This document shows, in pieces, positions 9,634-22,065 of a stretch of 64,000 bases of DNA (positions are counted from its first letter, which is position 1; each line of letters begins with the position of its first letter). This DNA is from Clitoria ternatea (lineage: Eukaryota; Streptophyta; Magnoliopsida; Fabales; Fabaceae). The position numbers and the translations under genes are program-made. Under the pieces are notes generated by a model. The model saw nothing but the letters and a program-made list of their open reading frames with translations, was not told the DNA's origin and did not search any database. Location: positions 84,054,001 to 84,118,000 of the forward strand of contig CM075669.1 of NCBI GenBank assembly GCA_037962975.1. The letters run 5' to 3'.

Positions 9634-10941
9634 ATGGAAAGTGTGAAGAAAACCCCAAAAGAGAAAGGAAAAGGGGTGGCTACTGTAAGCACCTCTGTTT
9701 CTCCACCACCCAAAAAGAGTAAAAGCCTTGAGGAGGAAAAGAAGTCCAAGAAAAATGAGGATTTTGATGGGCATAGGTTTAGAGATTCCAAGGCTCTCCA
9801 AGAATATGAGAAAAAATTCAAAAATAGAGGAGTAATAAGGGAAAGGGCTCTGGTCCTTGATGAAGATAAGTGCTCTGATATTTATGTAAAGGCTGTTATG
9901 TTTGTAAGGAAATGGAAGTATTTTAATAAGAACTTAGGCAATGGTTATCAAGAACTCACTAGGGAATTTTATGCCAATTTAAGGGCCAATTCTATTGAGG
10001 ATAAGGTTCCTTTTTCTTCCTTCTTGAGAGGAGTCACCATTCCCCTCTCTGGGCATATACTGAATAAGCTTTTGAAAATGCCTATCTTAGATGGTGAAGG
10101 ATGTCAATACACTTGGATAGTGGATATCTTCCATAGGGCTGAAAATGAGAAACTTAGGAAAGAAATTATAGAGGAATGTTGTGAACAAGGGGCTGTATAT
10201 ATAACAAAAATGAGTGGTGCACCAAAATGTGTCAAGAAAAGTTGTTTGAATCATCTCCCCCTTTTATGGTGCTACTATGTCTTTTCATCCCTACAACCTA
10301 TGGCTCATGCTACTGAGGTTGTCATTAAGAGGTTGGTGTTGATTTACTATTTAATGAAAGGCTTGTATGTTAATTTGGGTGAGTTAATACTGGAGGAGAT
10401 GGTGAAAGCTATTGAAAAAAATCTCCAACTGCCATATTGCTCTGTTATCACTTTATTGGCCCAAAAGAATTAGGTTAGGTTGAACTATGAAGAACTAACA
10501 AAGGTGAAGCCTGAGAGGATTATGGATAAGTATTGGGTAGTAGACCACATTGACCACTTTTTACCTCAAGAGTCAAAGCGTAACAGACAACCCAAACCAT
10601 CATCTTCTGCACCATCACCTTCAACAGGTTCAGGTAATTCTTTTGATCTCTCTATGGTCATGTAAGAAATCTAAGCCATGAAGAAGATACAGCTAGAGAC
10701 CTATGATCTGGTCCTGAACCATGATCTTATGCTAAGGAAGATTGCCACTGCACTGAATGTGGACCACATTGAAGAAATGGGAGTTCCAACTGACAGAGAC
10801 TTATGGTTGGCTTCCATTGGGTTCACCATTCCCCCTGATGACACACCTCTAGCAACTGAATTTCCACCCCACCCTGAGCAACATAATGATGAGCCTATGG
10901 CTGAGACTGTTGATAAAGATGATGAAGAAGAGGAAGATTGA
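9634..10941 (+). pseudogene. Athila-type extra (env-like) ORF with in-frame stops
   Basis: The first 279 codons are open, starting MESVKKTPKEKGKG. Stops near 10471 and 10663 break the frame, and related coding continues to 10941 with a very acidic end. The N-terminus is Lys-rich. The core has YQELTREFYANLR (about residue 108), which matches YPELMRVFYCNLR of the Sirevirus ORF at 4684 and YPELIRVFYSSLR of the one at 22383, so Copia and Gypsy elements share this protein family. Athila ORFs in this place are traditionally called env-like, but I see no signal peptide or fusion-type segments. The Lys-rich start and acidic tail look more like a nuclear or nucleic-acid-associated protein. Function unknown. 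Confidence 0.7.
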
Positions 10942-12471
10942 TATTTTAATTTGCTATTATTTATGTTAAATTAATTCTGTGATATAATAACTTTATTTTA
11001 GTATCCTCTCTTGGACAATGTATTTCCTTTTTCAATTGTAATGAAATTTTATGTCTATGTTGAGTTGTTTGTTGTTATTTCTTTTCTGCTTTGTATTGTT
11101 CAAATCTTGTAACCATCACTCACCAAATCCTTTGCCATATAGGTAAAAAGGGAAGTAATCTATCCCTTACTCTCATTCACTTATGAAAGGTATTAACTAT
11201 ATTTAATTTAGAATTCATCTTACTTCTTTAAATCTTGTTGATTCTCAGGCATCAATTGGATAAATTAATTGATTCGCATTGCTTAATTCATGATCCCTTT
11301 TCATAACTATTTTCATCCTTAATTATTTGTTTATTCACCATGCTAGTTAGCAATCTGAATTTATAATCTCGTATTAAGTTTGGGGACATGATTGGCTGAT
11401 TACCTATAATTTATGAGCTTTTGAGCCTTTATTATTTCTTTTCCAAGTGTGCCTGCATTATTGCTTAGTGAGACAGAATTTGCTTCAGTGCTTGCTAATG
11501 ATTATATGTTTGCCAATTGGAAATGATGAAGGCCTTCTTTGAAAATTAGCCAGGGCCAATTTAGCCATCCTAATCACTATTAATTATCCTTTGACCCAAT
11601 AATTATGTTTGAGCTTGAGATCCTTTCATTCTGATTATGTACCTAACTTTACAAGCCTATTTATCTAAGAAAAACCAAGTGAATTATCCCTGGATGTACC
11701 ACTGATGATCTGCTGAGTCTTATCTTATTGCTAGGGACTAGCAAGTTCTAAGTTTGGGGATGAAGAGTATGCCTAACAGCAATTAAAGGACACACTCTAA
11801 CCTTAATTATAGATGAGGATTTTGAGAAATGAAAGGAAGAACAGCAAAAGCAAAAGAAAAGTGAAAAATCAGTAAAAAGCAATTCCTATATAGAAGAAAA
11901 ATGGTATTGAAAAAAAAAGAGAAGAAAGAAAGAAAGAAAAAGTCCAAAGGACTGAAAGAGAAGAAGGTGCAAAGCACCACAAGTAGTTGAGTATAAAAGC
12001 AAAAAAAACTGGTTAGTAGAGGCATTTAAGTTAAGATTGAGGCAAGGATCAGTGGGCACATCTTTTAACCCAACATTGACTAGAAAAACAAAAATGAAGC
12101 CTGTAGTCTAACCCCAATACAAGCTTAAAAAGCCCTTACTGATCCAATTCTGCTAGCATATGTCATGATGTTTAGAACTGTTGCAAGCCTATGTTGATCT
12201 AACAATTATGCAGGTGATGAGTGCATGCAATTGACCTTATACACTGAGAGAAGAGTGAAACACTAATCCTTGTGAGGAAAGCATCACCAGCTTGTTCCCA
12301 AAGGAAGTGCGAGTAATTATATTTTCAGAAGTTGTAGAAAGAAAGCATGAATGGTATTCAATAATTATGATATGAATTAAGTTAAAGAAAGGTAGATTAT
12401 CTTGAATAAGTGTAATTGATATAATTAATCTGAGTCTTTATTTGAGGACAAGCAAGCTTTAAGTTTGGAGA
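10942..12471 (+). other. Athila 3' non-coding region with three polypurine-like tracts
   Basis: No gene is seen. TAAGTTTGGGGA occurs at 11375-11386 and 11749-11760, and TAAGTTTGGAGA at 12460-12471 directly before the LTR. The last should be the working polypurine tract, and the first two are upstream copies. A purine-rich AG/A stretch lies at about 11820-12010. Confidence 0.65.
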
Positions 12472-14044
12472 TGTTATAAGTCTTGAAAAGATTTAATAAA
12501 TTCATCTTTAACTTAACTTAATCCATTAAAGTGTGTTGAGTTTGGCATTATTATTTAATAAATTATCATTCTTTCTTGTTTTAGTTATTTAATTTAAATG
12601 TCTTTAAATTGTGCAAGAAATTGATTAAAAAGATAAGTACATAGGGAAATATGTTTATTAAGAGATTTGTTAACCTAGCGTACATACGCTAGAAAGCCAG
12701 CGTACATACGCTAGGCGGCATTTATATGTTGTATTTTGCAAGATTAGGTGCAGGAGATCCAACGTACAAATGCTGGAATCCCAGCGTACGTACGCACACA
12801 AACAGAATCAAATAAAGAGAAGAATCAGCAAGGTATAACAATCATTCTCAAGAGAAGGAGTTCCACGCTTAAGTGTGAAGTCAACATGCAATCCACCCTT
12901 AAGCATGAGCCTTGCATTCACATGAGATCACCATGCATGCATCAAAATAAAGCACCACGCTCAAGCGGACACGTTCGCTCTCAAGCATGAAGTCACAGAA
13001 TGCATAAAGTTAAGGCCATCACGCTCAAGCGCACACACGATCACGCTTAAGCATGCATTCTAATTGCCCAGTTTATTAGTTTTCCTTCAACGTGATTTGC
13101 TGTAGTGGTTACCTTTAATTATTTTATTAGTTGCCGACTACTTTTGTATCCTCGTAATTTAATTATTGTGTTATAATTATTCATTTCTTTGAAATTAATT
13201 AGAGTTAGTTAGTTAGTTTTGCTGTAGTTATATATATTTGTAATTCTTTTGTAATTTACACATAGAAGGAATAACACAATTCATTTTCTGATTTTCAATC
13301 TCTCTCTAAACATTTTCCCTCTCTAAACTCTCTCTTCCATGGCTCTCTACGTCCCATTTTATGAAACCACTTCTATGGGTTGCTAAACCCCTAGGGTTGG
13401 GATTGCTAAAGCTTCCAAGGGAATCTTAAAGCTGCATTGAGGAATTAATCTTTAGAATCATGAGGAGAACAAGCTGAGAAGTGGATCTACACTGCTGGAT
13501 TGACAAATCCTTACCTAATTGAAGCATTTCACTAGTGAGGAATCATGGTTGAAGGCTAAGGTAACTTCCAGCTTCCTAACTAATTCAGGCCTAGTAATTA
13601 CGTGAATAGTTAGGTTTCAATCCCCAATTTTGCATTAGATTTCTCTGTCACTGAACACCTAAGGGATTACGGTTTAATGCTTAGGAATTAGTGTTATTCA
13701 CTTAAGGAATTAGGGATTAACCATCTGTGAATTGTCCTCTTGAATCTCAAGTTTGATTAAACCTTAATTGTATATTTCTTGAAGAAATTGTGAGCTGAAG
13801 TAATCCTAACCTATCTTCCATTAAATACATTTTATTTTTCATATTGTTTCTAAAATTACAAAAACATAGAAAGTGCAGAAAAGCATAAACATAATGAATT
13901 TTATCTTCTTTTGTTTTGGTTCAGCTTGTGCTAGTCCAAGATTGTGGTAAGTACCTCAATCCCTGTGGGACGATCAAATATATTACAAATTTAATGATTG
14001 TTGTGCTCGCCAAAAGAATATAATCCTCCAGGATTTTTGCATCA
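12472..14044 (+). repeat. 3' LTR of the Athila-like element (1573 bp)
   Basis: It starts TGTTATAAGTC after the polypurine tract and ends TTTTTGCATCA. It contains two palindrome systems near its 5' side (12677-12796 and 12868-13051), then a conserved 3' half with CCCTGTGGGACGATCAAATA, typical of this Athila-like group in the window. Confidence 0.8.
12677..13051. promoter_or_regulatory. Two paired-palindrome systems in the Athila U3
   Basis: AGCGTACATACGCT-type sites start at 12677, 12699, 12761 and 12783, giving two pairs with 22 bp spacing. CTTAAG/CTCAAG cores flanked by GC start at 12868, 12898, 12960, 12980, 13024 and 13046; the last two pairs are 20 and 22 bp apart, the first is 30. Confidence 0.75.
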
Positions 14045-14059
14045 AAGATAGAAACAAGA

Positions 14060-15240
14060 ATGAATAGAATGCCCCGTAACCTTGCAGTCATACCAAACCC
14101 TGGTGTTAGTGAACGAACCTCAATATTTAACTATCCTGGTCATCCTGGAGGCAAGGTCATAGAATGTTACTTTGATGAGAAACATCAAAGGGCGGCCCAC
14201 TTGTATATTCTTTTAAACTGCGAGGAAGTTGAACCATACCTCGAGTAAGTCAACTACTTTTACATTTTTCCAACTTCACTTCCATAGGATTGCTGTGTAG
14301 TTAAAATTTTCTACTATAAATAGTATATATGCAAATAGACTAGTCAAGAGCACAATCATATAATAGATGACCAAATCCACAGTGAAGTATCATTCAAGTT
14401 CGTCGATTGGTTTGTACAACATGTAAGGTCGTACACCATATGTTTATTTTTTATGTTGTATAGTTATCTACATTCTAACATAGTGCACAATGTTATGCTC
14501 TGAATAGATTTAAGATCCAAACAACCAAATTGAACACCCTTTACTCCAAGCTCTTTCTTGGGGGCCTGTGAAAACTGTTAAAAAATGGCCAATTAACTTC
14601 GTAAATGGCTATAAGTTTAACGTTTTCTAATGGAGTAAAGGAATGCGAAAAAATAACTTTGGGGTTTGTGTTAAAGGCACAACTGGACATTTAGAGGAGG
14701 ACTTCTACGGTGTGTTAAAAGACATCATTCAAGTTTCTTTCTCCGGACGGGATAGCAGAGATTTAGTTTTATTCAATTGCAATTTATATGACAACACAAT
14801 TAGAGTGGGCACAAAATTCGACAACCATTACAGATTGGTTGAGGTGAAAAAGAGTAATAGATATAAAAGGTTTGATCCCTTCATCTTTTCCTAGCAAGCC
14901 GAGCAAGTTTATTACAAAGAATTACCTAGAGGGAACCAAGATTGGTATGCAGTCATCAAAGCCAAGGCTCGTAGTCAGATCATTGATAACGTCTCCGATG
15001 AGGTTGAAGATGCTTATCAGCTAGCTCCGAGCGTCCTCCACGATAGTCACTCAGTGTTGAATATTGATCCAATCATAATGGATGAGACACTTGCGGCCTC
15101 AGGTGGTGAACACATTGACACACAAGCTGTCTTGTCATTAAAACAAACTAGGGCCAATTTGGACAATGATAACACGTCTAAAACAAATTCCGACAGTAAC
15201 ACTGACACTGAAGGGGACTTCCAACTGAAATGGACACAGT
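14060..15240 (+). pseudogene. TNP2-like CACTA transposase, C-terminal part
   Basis: The transposase would bind CACTA ends and cut and paste the element. Visible exons: FNYPGHPGGK ... ILLNCEEVEPYLE (14060-14245, end of a DUF4218-like domain) followed by a GTAAGT donor; a short exon with HSEVSFKFVDWFVQHV (about 14332-14420); a DUF4216-like block with FGVCVKGTTG ... VLFNCNLYD (about 14643-14891); and a tail with QVYYKELPRGNQDWYAV to 15240. A TAG at 14892-14894 and disrupted frames around 14530-14640 show it is dead. Domain names follow the known TNP2 layout and were assigned by eye. Confidence 0.75.
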
Positions 15241-15647
15241 ATGTAGTTGTATATAGATTTATGTATATATATATATTATCACTATAATTAGTTAATGTTT
15301 ACATTGTTTCATTGACAGATGATTGGACGCAAAGGATAATTTAGTCGGGGTGGTGGTAGGCACTCCCCAGTTACATGGCTGGGTACCCCTACCTCATAGA
15401 GGGAGGCCATACTGACCGATGACACTACATATGTGATGCCCTCACCGACCATTTCGGGTGATGCTGCAGGCACTTCCACCAGCCTGGACGGTGCACAGCC
15501 TCAATAGTAGGAGGAGGGTGAGCTCCGTGAGGCGACCCCTTCTACAGCATCCAACCCTCTCCTGACTCTCATCCCATTATCGGATGTCGAAAAGTATCAC
15601 TATATTTCTTGACATTTACCTATTTTTCTATTGATTTGTGTGCTGAT

Positions 15648-15652
15648 CACAT
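15648..15652 (+). repeat. Target site duplication CACAT (5' copy)
   Basis: Five bases before the LTR start at 15653; identical to 25389-25393 after the 3' LTR. Confidence 0.92.
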
Positions 15653-17106
15653 TGTATTTGCTTGTTGATAACAGGTTTTGATAATGACAAGGAAACAAGC
15701 ATTGCAAACTTTTCATGAATCAAAAACAATTGAAACCAAACAAAGGTGTCATATAAAATCAAGTATCAGGAAGAAAACGGTTTCACAAGTTCAAGAAATC
15801 AAGAAACCAATGAACAAAGACAAAGAAGAGCAACCATGGATTACATCATATCAATAGATGACCTACAGGCATGGAAAAATATCAAATTACAAAGCCTAAA
15901 TCGATTCAACCACGAAGGAATCGATTCACAGCCCTGGAAGTCACCAAAAATAGGAAACAGAATGGGTTGGATCGATTCACCATGACCCTAAATCGATTCA
16001 AACACCTGGAAGTCATTTAATTTGAAAACAGAACGCTCTGAATCGATTCACCATGACCCTGAATCGATTCATTCGAAGCTGGCAACCCAGGAAACCCAAA
16101 CAGAATGCTCTGAATCGATTCAAACAAAGCTCGAATCGATTCATACGAATTTGGAACTCTAAATTACATAAGTCAGAATGCTCTGAATCGATTCAAGGCA
16201 CTACGAATCGATTCAAGAAGTGGGAAACACCACTAAAAAGACAGATTTAAATGGGAACCAACAACCCAATCTTAGAATACGCAAAGACAAGCTGGAACCA
16301 CTATCGTGCAACGACTAGGAGACCCTGAAGCTGCTCAAATGGCTCTATAAATTCAAGAGGAACTCAAGCATAAAATATACAACCAGAAGCTATTATTCTT
16401 CACTTGTTCTTGTGCTTAGTAAGCCATCTTCCTTGTACACTCTGAGTTTAAACTTGTATATCCTCTCATCTTGAGAGTTAGAATTTGTGAGATCTTTCAC
16501 TTGTACATCTACTCTATTAAGAGAGTCATTTCTTTGTAAACACTTCTTCAAACATAAAGGTTTTTCACTCTAGGATTGAGTGGTCACAAAGGTTGGGGTT
16601 CAACCTTTGGGTATTGAGAGTTTGAGAGATTGGGTGGGTTACCCTTTGCTAGTGAGGATTGAGTTCTTGAGTGTGGGACACTAGGAAGCTGCAATTGCTC
16701 ATAGCTTGTATCTCTAAACTTTAATAGGGGAAATCCTCTAAGTGGGTTGCTTAGAGGCGAGACGTACACCGGTGTTGGTGGAACTCGTTATATCGGTTTG
16801 CAAGCTCCTCTCCCTTACTATTTTTACTTTCATATACTACAATTGGTTGATTTGTGCTGACTGATTGTGAATTGCATACTTGAGCTTGTCCAATTTGATA
16901 TATTTCATATACTGCCCACCAAGTGTTTGTTAAATTGCTTCAGCTATATTTATCCTTGTGGTGCATTGCATACTACCTTTAACTTGATTTCACTTGAATA
17001 TTCTTGTAAAATTGGATATAATAATCAAGTTCAAAGGCATTCCAATCAAAGTTTTAAAAACTCAATTCACCCCCCGCTCTTGAGTATTGAGGCCACTTGA
17101 ACAACA
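15653..17106 (+). repeat. 5' LTR of Sirevirus 2 (1454 bp)
   Basis: Starts TGTATTTGCTTG and ends TTGAACAACA. It contains the palindrome array 15898-16214 and TATA at 16346. Several differences from the 3' LTR are G/A or C/T transitions. Confidence 0.93.
15898..16214. promoter_or_regulatory. Array of 10 GAATCGATTC palindromes in the U3
   Basis: Ten sites in five pairs, 20-21 bp start to start. The last site ends 132 bp before the TATA box (TATAAATT at 16346). The same number and spacing occur in the 3' LTR. Confidence 0.88.
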
Positions 17107-17108
17107 AG

Positions 17109-17120
17109 TGGTATCAGAGC
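17109..17120 (+). other. Primer binding site for initiator tRNA-Met
   Basis: TGGTATCAGAGC, two bases after the LTR end. It matches the 3' end of plant initiator methionine tRNA as usual in plant Copia elements. Confidence 0.92.
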
Positions 17121-17162
17121 TTGACTCTTGGTAGATTAAGCTTAACAGCTTTAAGAGACTAG

Positions 17163-18833
17163 ATGGCCTCAAGTTCTCACAAGCTTTTTCCCGAGGGTGG
17201 TTCTATAAACAGACCTCCCACTTTCAATGGGGAAGGCTATGCGTTTTGGAAAGAAAGAATGAAAATCTTCATTCAATCTATCGATTTGAGAGTTTGGAAT
17301 GCCATTGAAAATGGTCCTTATATACCAATGCATACTGTTGATAGTAAAAATGTTGAAAAACCTATGGATGAATGGACTAGTGATGAAGAAAAGAAAGTAC
17401 AATATGGCTATAAGGCAAAGAATCTAATCACTATGGCATTAGGTCCAGATGAATTTTTTAGAATAATGACTTGTCAATCCGCTAAGGAAATGTGGGATAC
17501 TCTATAAGTAACTCACGAAGGTACTAGCGATGTGAAGGACTCCAAGATCAGTACCTTGACAAGCCAATATGAATGTTTTAGAATAAACTCAGGGGAAACT
17601 ATAGTAGAAATGCAAAAGAGGTTCACTCTTATTATAAATTATCTCATTACTCTTGGTAAAGTTTACACTAACAAAGAACTTGTGCATAAAGTCTTGAAAA
17701 GTCTTAGCAGGGAATGGCAACCACTTGTCACAGCCATAAAACAATCTCCAAGCATCAATGAGATGTCTCTTGCAACACTCTTTGGGAAATTACAAGAGCA
17801 AGAGCAAGAACTAAAAGTCTTGAAGCTAGCGGAGGAAGAAGAAAAATCCTCCAAGAAGAAAGGCTTAGCTCTCAAAGCCACCTCTATACATGAAGAAGAA
17901 TCATGCAGTGACATTGATGAAGAAGAGGAATTTGGGCTTTTTTTAAAACGATTTGGAAGATTCATGAAGAACAAAAGATTCTAAAAGAACTTCAAGCCCC
18001 AAGGTAAAAAGCCAACTTCAAATGAAATTTCTTCTTTACCTGGTTATTTCGAATGTGGCAAGGAAGGACACTTCATGGCGGATTGCCCAAATCTTAAAAA
18101 GAAGGGCAAGGATAAACGAGGAAGAAGAAGAGCTTACATCACTTAGGATGAGAACGATGTAAGTAGTTCCGACGATTCAGACAATGAGGAAGCAAATCTT
18201 TGCTTAATGGCCAATCACCAAGAAGAAGATAATGAGGTAAAACTTCTTGACTTAGATAAGAATGAACTACTAGATGCTTTTGAAGAGTTATATGATAAAT
18301 TTATAAAAGTCTCTAATAGGCTTAAGTCATCTAGGAAAACTAATGATACCCTTGAAATGCATCTTATGGAGGTATGCAAAGAAAATGAAAGCTTAAAAGA
18401 AGAATTAGAAAATGTTCAAGCATGTTCTAAGGATAAACCATGTGACTTTGCAAAAAGATGTGTTATGTTAGAAACCAAGGTTGTAGACCTAAATAGGACA
18501 TTAGAAAAGTTTACTAATGGATGAGACAATTTAAATATTTTGCTTGGCCAACAAAGATGCATGTTTGATAAAACCGGGTTAGGATATGATCAAGAACATA
18601 GCAATCACAAAAGGGAAAAATACTATAAAAATTTCTTTGTACCACCAAGCAAATCATCTTTACCCTTTATGAAATGCAATCACTGTGGATTCAAAGGTCA
18701 TAACTCTTCAAATTGCAATGTTAGAAAACTAGGGCCAAAGGTCATAAGAAAGGTGTGGGTTCCCAAAGGAACATTACCACAAGCTAACCTTAAAGGACCC
18801 AACATAAAATGGGTACCTAGTTCTCTAAACTGA
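17163..18833 (+). pseudogene. gag: Copia gag of Sirevirus 2, with several stops
   Basis: Starts at ATG 17163 (MASSSHKLFPEGG), 43 bp after the primer site, and stays in one frame to the stop at 18833. The N-terminal part has the Copia gag motif FNGEGYAFWKERMKIFIQ (about residues 20-37). Later come an acidic block, a CCHC region whose first Cys is Tyr (YFECGKEGHFMADC, about 18043), a coiled-coil region and an intact second knuckle (CNHCGFKGHNSSNC, about 18676). In-frame stops at about 17505, 17982, 18145 and 18522 kill it. Sirevirus 1 has sense codons at the last two positions, and the changes are mostly C-to-T or G-to-A. The copy must have been mobilised before most of these arose, or in trans. 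Confidence 0.88.
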
Positions 18834-18846
18834 TTTTGTTTTGTAG
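18753..18846 (+). other. Candidate gag-pol intron in Sirevirus 2
   Basis: Same 94-nt segment, borders and reading-frame relation as 864-957: AAG before GTGTGG, a T-rich tract, TTTTGTAG, then GTATGC. Confidence 0.4.
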
Positions 18847-21800
18847 GTATGCTTCAAGGCAAGCAACACCCATTGGTATTTGGATAGTGGGTGTTCAAAG
18901 CATATGACGGGAGACATAAGTAAATTTACATCATTTACTCCCAAAAGAAAAGGAAGTGTCACTTATGGAGACAACACCAAGGGTACAATACTTGGTATCA
19001 GAAATATCGGTAAAAATTCCTCTACCTCCATTAGTGATGTGTTGTATGTTGAAGGACTCAAACATAACTTGCTTAGCATAAGTCAATTATGTGAGAAAGG
19101 ATATAGAGTTTTATTTAAATCCAATTGTTGTATAATTGAGAATAAGCTAAACAAAGAGGTCAAATTTGTTGGAAAAAGGATTGATAACATTTACATGATT
19201 GATGTGGATAGTTTTTCTACAAATGATGAACAATGATTCATTACAAAAGAGGATGAAACTTGGCTATAGCATAGGAGAATAGCTCATATACATGTAGACC
19301 ACTTAAACAAACTTGTTTCCAAAGAATTAGTAATTGGTTTACCAAAGCGTAAGTTTGAAAATAGATTTTGTGATGCATGTCAAAAGGGAAAACAAGTAAA
19401 GGCATCTTTTCAATCCAAAAATATTGTTTCCACACAAAGGCCTTTACAACTTTTGCACATGGACTTATTTGGACCATCCAAAATCAAAAGCTTTAGAGGT
19501 AATTACTATGGTCTAGTTATTGTAGATGACTATTCTAGATATACATGGACATTGTTTCTTGCTCATAAAAATGAAGCATATCATGCATTCAAGAAACTTG
19601 CTAAGATTATCCAAGTCGAGCAAAATTCAAAAATTGCATCCATTAGAACCGATCATGGGGGAGAGTTTGAAAATCACTATTTTGAAAAATTCTGTGAAAA
19701 ACATGGTATCAATCACAATTTTTCAGCTCTTAGAACTCTACAACAAAATGGAGTTGTTGAGAGGAAAAATAGATCCTTGGTAGAACTTGCTAGAACCATG
19801 TTAAGTGAAAATAATATTGCGAAACACTTTTGGGCCGATGCCGTTAACACCGCTTGCCATGTCATGAATAGATGTTTAATAAGGCCTATTCTAAAGAAAA
19901 CCCCCTATGAACTCTATAAGGGAAGAAAACCCAACATTTCATATTTTCACATATTTGGATGTAAATGTTTTGTGCTCAATAATGGAAAAGATAATCTAGG
20001 GAAGTTTGATGCTAAAGCTGATAAGGCAATCTTCCTAGGATATTCACAATCTAGTAAATCTTATCGAATCTTCAACAAACAAACAAACACCATTGAAGAG
20101 TCCATTCATGTAAAGTTTGATGAAAATAGCCATAACCCTCCGAGAAAGGAAGATGTTGATGATCTTGTAGGTACTCTTCAAGAATTGACCTTAGATGACA
20201 AGGAAGAGAAATCAAAGACACAAATACAGCCAAAATTGAGGAACCACAACAATGGATCACTTTAAAGGATCATCCTCTAGACAAAGTCATAGGTGAAATG
20301 ACAAAAGGTGTAAGTACTCGTAATGCAATTAGAAATACATGTAATCACTTAGCTTTTGTATCACAAATAGAACCCAAATGCATTAATGAAGCTATTATTG
20401 ATGAACATTGGATGTTGGCCATGCAAGAAGAGCTAAATCAATTTGAAAGAAATGAAGTTTGGGAGCTTGTGCCAAAACCCAATGATCACCAAATAATAGG
20501 AACCAAATGGGTATTTAGGAATAAACTGGATGAAAATGGTATTATTACTAGGAACAAAGCTAGGCTAGTAGCTAAAGGCTATAATCAAGAAGAAGGTATT
20601 GATTATGAAGAGACGTATGCACCCGTAGCTAGATTAGAAGCAATTAGACTACTATTAGCCTTCGCATGCTATAGGGACTTCAAATTGTACCAAATGGATG
20701 TTAAAAGTGCTTTCTTGAATGGATACATTCAAGAGGAAGTATATGTTGATCAACCTCCAGGTTTTGAAAACCATCAATTTCCAAATCATGTTTTCAAATT
20801 AAAGAAAGCTTTGTATGGTTTGAAACAAGCTCCAAGAGCTTGGTATGAAAGGTTGAGAAAATTTCTTTTAGAAAATCATTTTGAAAGAGGAAAGGTTGAT
20901 ACAACTTTATTCATAAAGCACAAAAAGAATAACATACTATTGGTACAAGTTTATGTTGATGATATAATATTTGATGCCACTAATGAGTCAATGTGCAAGG
21001 AGTTTGCTAAGTTAATGTAGGAAGAATTTGAAATGTCCATGATGGGGGAACTCACTTTATTCCTTGGACTTCAAATCAAGCAAACCAATGAAGGCACATT
21101 CATTAATCAATCCAAGTACTACAAAGAACTACTCAGAAAATTCAACATGGACAAAGCAAATGATATTGCCACACCCATGGGCACTTTATGCTATTTGGAC
21201 AAGGATGAGAAAGGTAAGGATGTTGAACTCACAAAATATAGAGGTATGATAGGATCCTTACTTTACTTAACCTCTAGTAGACCGGATATCATGTTTGCTG
21301 TGTGTATGTGTGCTAGATACCAGGCTTGTCCTAAAGAATCACATCTCACTGCAGTAAAAAGGATAATGAAATATTTAATTGGGACTCAAAATGTTGGTTT
21401 ATGGTACCCTAAAGGGGCTAATTGCACTTTAGTTGGTTACTCTAATTCAGATTTTGCAGGATGTAAACTTGACAGAAAAAGCACTAGCGGAACATGTCAT
21501 TTACTTGGTAGTTCTCTTGTTTCTTGGCATAGCAAGAAACAAGTAAGTGTTGCTCTATCAATAGCTGAAGCAGAATATGTTGCAGCTGGTAGTTGTTGTG
21601 CTCAAATCCTTTGGATGAGACAACAACTTCTAGACTTTGGAGTTGTATTGAACCATGTACCTCTTAAGTGTGATAATACTAGTGCTATCAATATTTCAAA
21701 GAATCCTGTAATGCATTCTAGAACCAAACATATTGAAATTAGACATCATTTCATTAGAGATCATGTCCTAAAGGGTGATTGTGTGCTTGAACATGTTGAT

Positions 21801-21911
21801 ACATTTAAGCAATTAGCAGATATCTTCACCAAACCATTAGCCAAAGAACAATTCATTCATATTAGAAGAGAATTAGGCATTTTAGATATATCAAATTGCG
21901 TCTGCTCTTAA
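18847..21911 (+). pseudogene. pol: Copia pol of Sirevirus 2, degenerate
   Basis: Protease DSGCSKHMTG (about 18883), integrase motifs HMDLFGP (about 19456), RTDHGGEFE and NGVVERKNR, RT with QMDVKSAFLNG and YVDDIIFDA (about 20953; the residue after IIF is Asp where element 1 has Gly), and RNase H with GYSNSDFAGCK, where the second Asp is Asn. DNTSAI and HIEIRHHFIRDHV follow, and the frame ends at 21911. Lesions: TGA at about 19234, TAG at about 19267, a frame change between about 20200 and 20298, and TAG at about 21018. Both the stops and the altered catalytic-region residues say it cannot supply its own enzymes. Confidence 0.9.
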
Positions 21912-22065
21912 TTTTGTGTATTGATTGATTGATAACTATTGTTGATTAATAAGAAGGCAAAAGATCTTCATGAAAATAAAGCCTTGATGATCCAAATGAA
22001 CCATTCTATGCCTTGCATTAATTAGGATGGTTGAAAATGCAATCTGGAGTGAAACAGGCTCGGTC

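Larger units (their letters stand above)
7757..14044 (+). mobile_element. Athila-like Ty3/Gypsy element, internally deleted
   Basis: An LTR remnant on the left, an Athila-type extra ORF (9634-10941), a long 3' non-coding region and a 3' LTR ending ATTTTTGCATCA at 14044. No gag or pol is visible, so most of the interior is gone. Both sides of 14044 support a junction with a CACTA transposase gene; AAGAT at 14045-14049 is the predicted 3' target duplication. The 5' part of the left LTR lies beyond Sirevirus 1, outside the window. Confidence 0.75.
14045..15652 (+). mobile_element. CACTA-1 transposon, segment 1
   Basis: A segment of an En/Spm (CACTA) transposon with the C-terminal part of the TNP2-type transposase gene and the start of the second gene. 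It is bounded by the Athila LTR on the left and by the Sirevirus 2 insertion on the right (TSD CACAT at 15648-15652). The 5' end of the transposon is outside the window. Confidence 0.8.
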
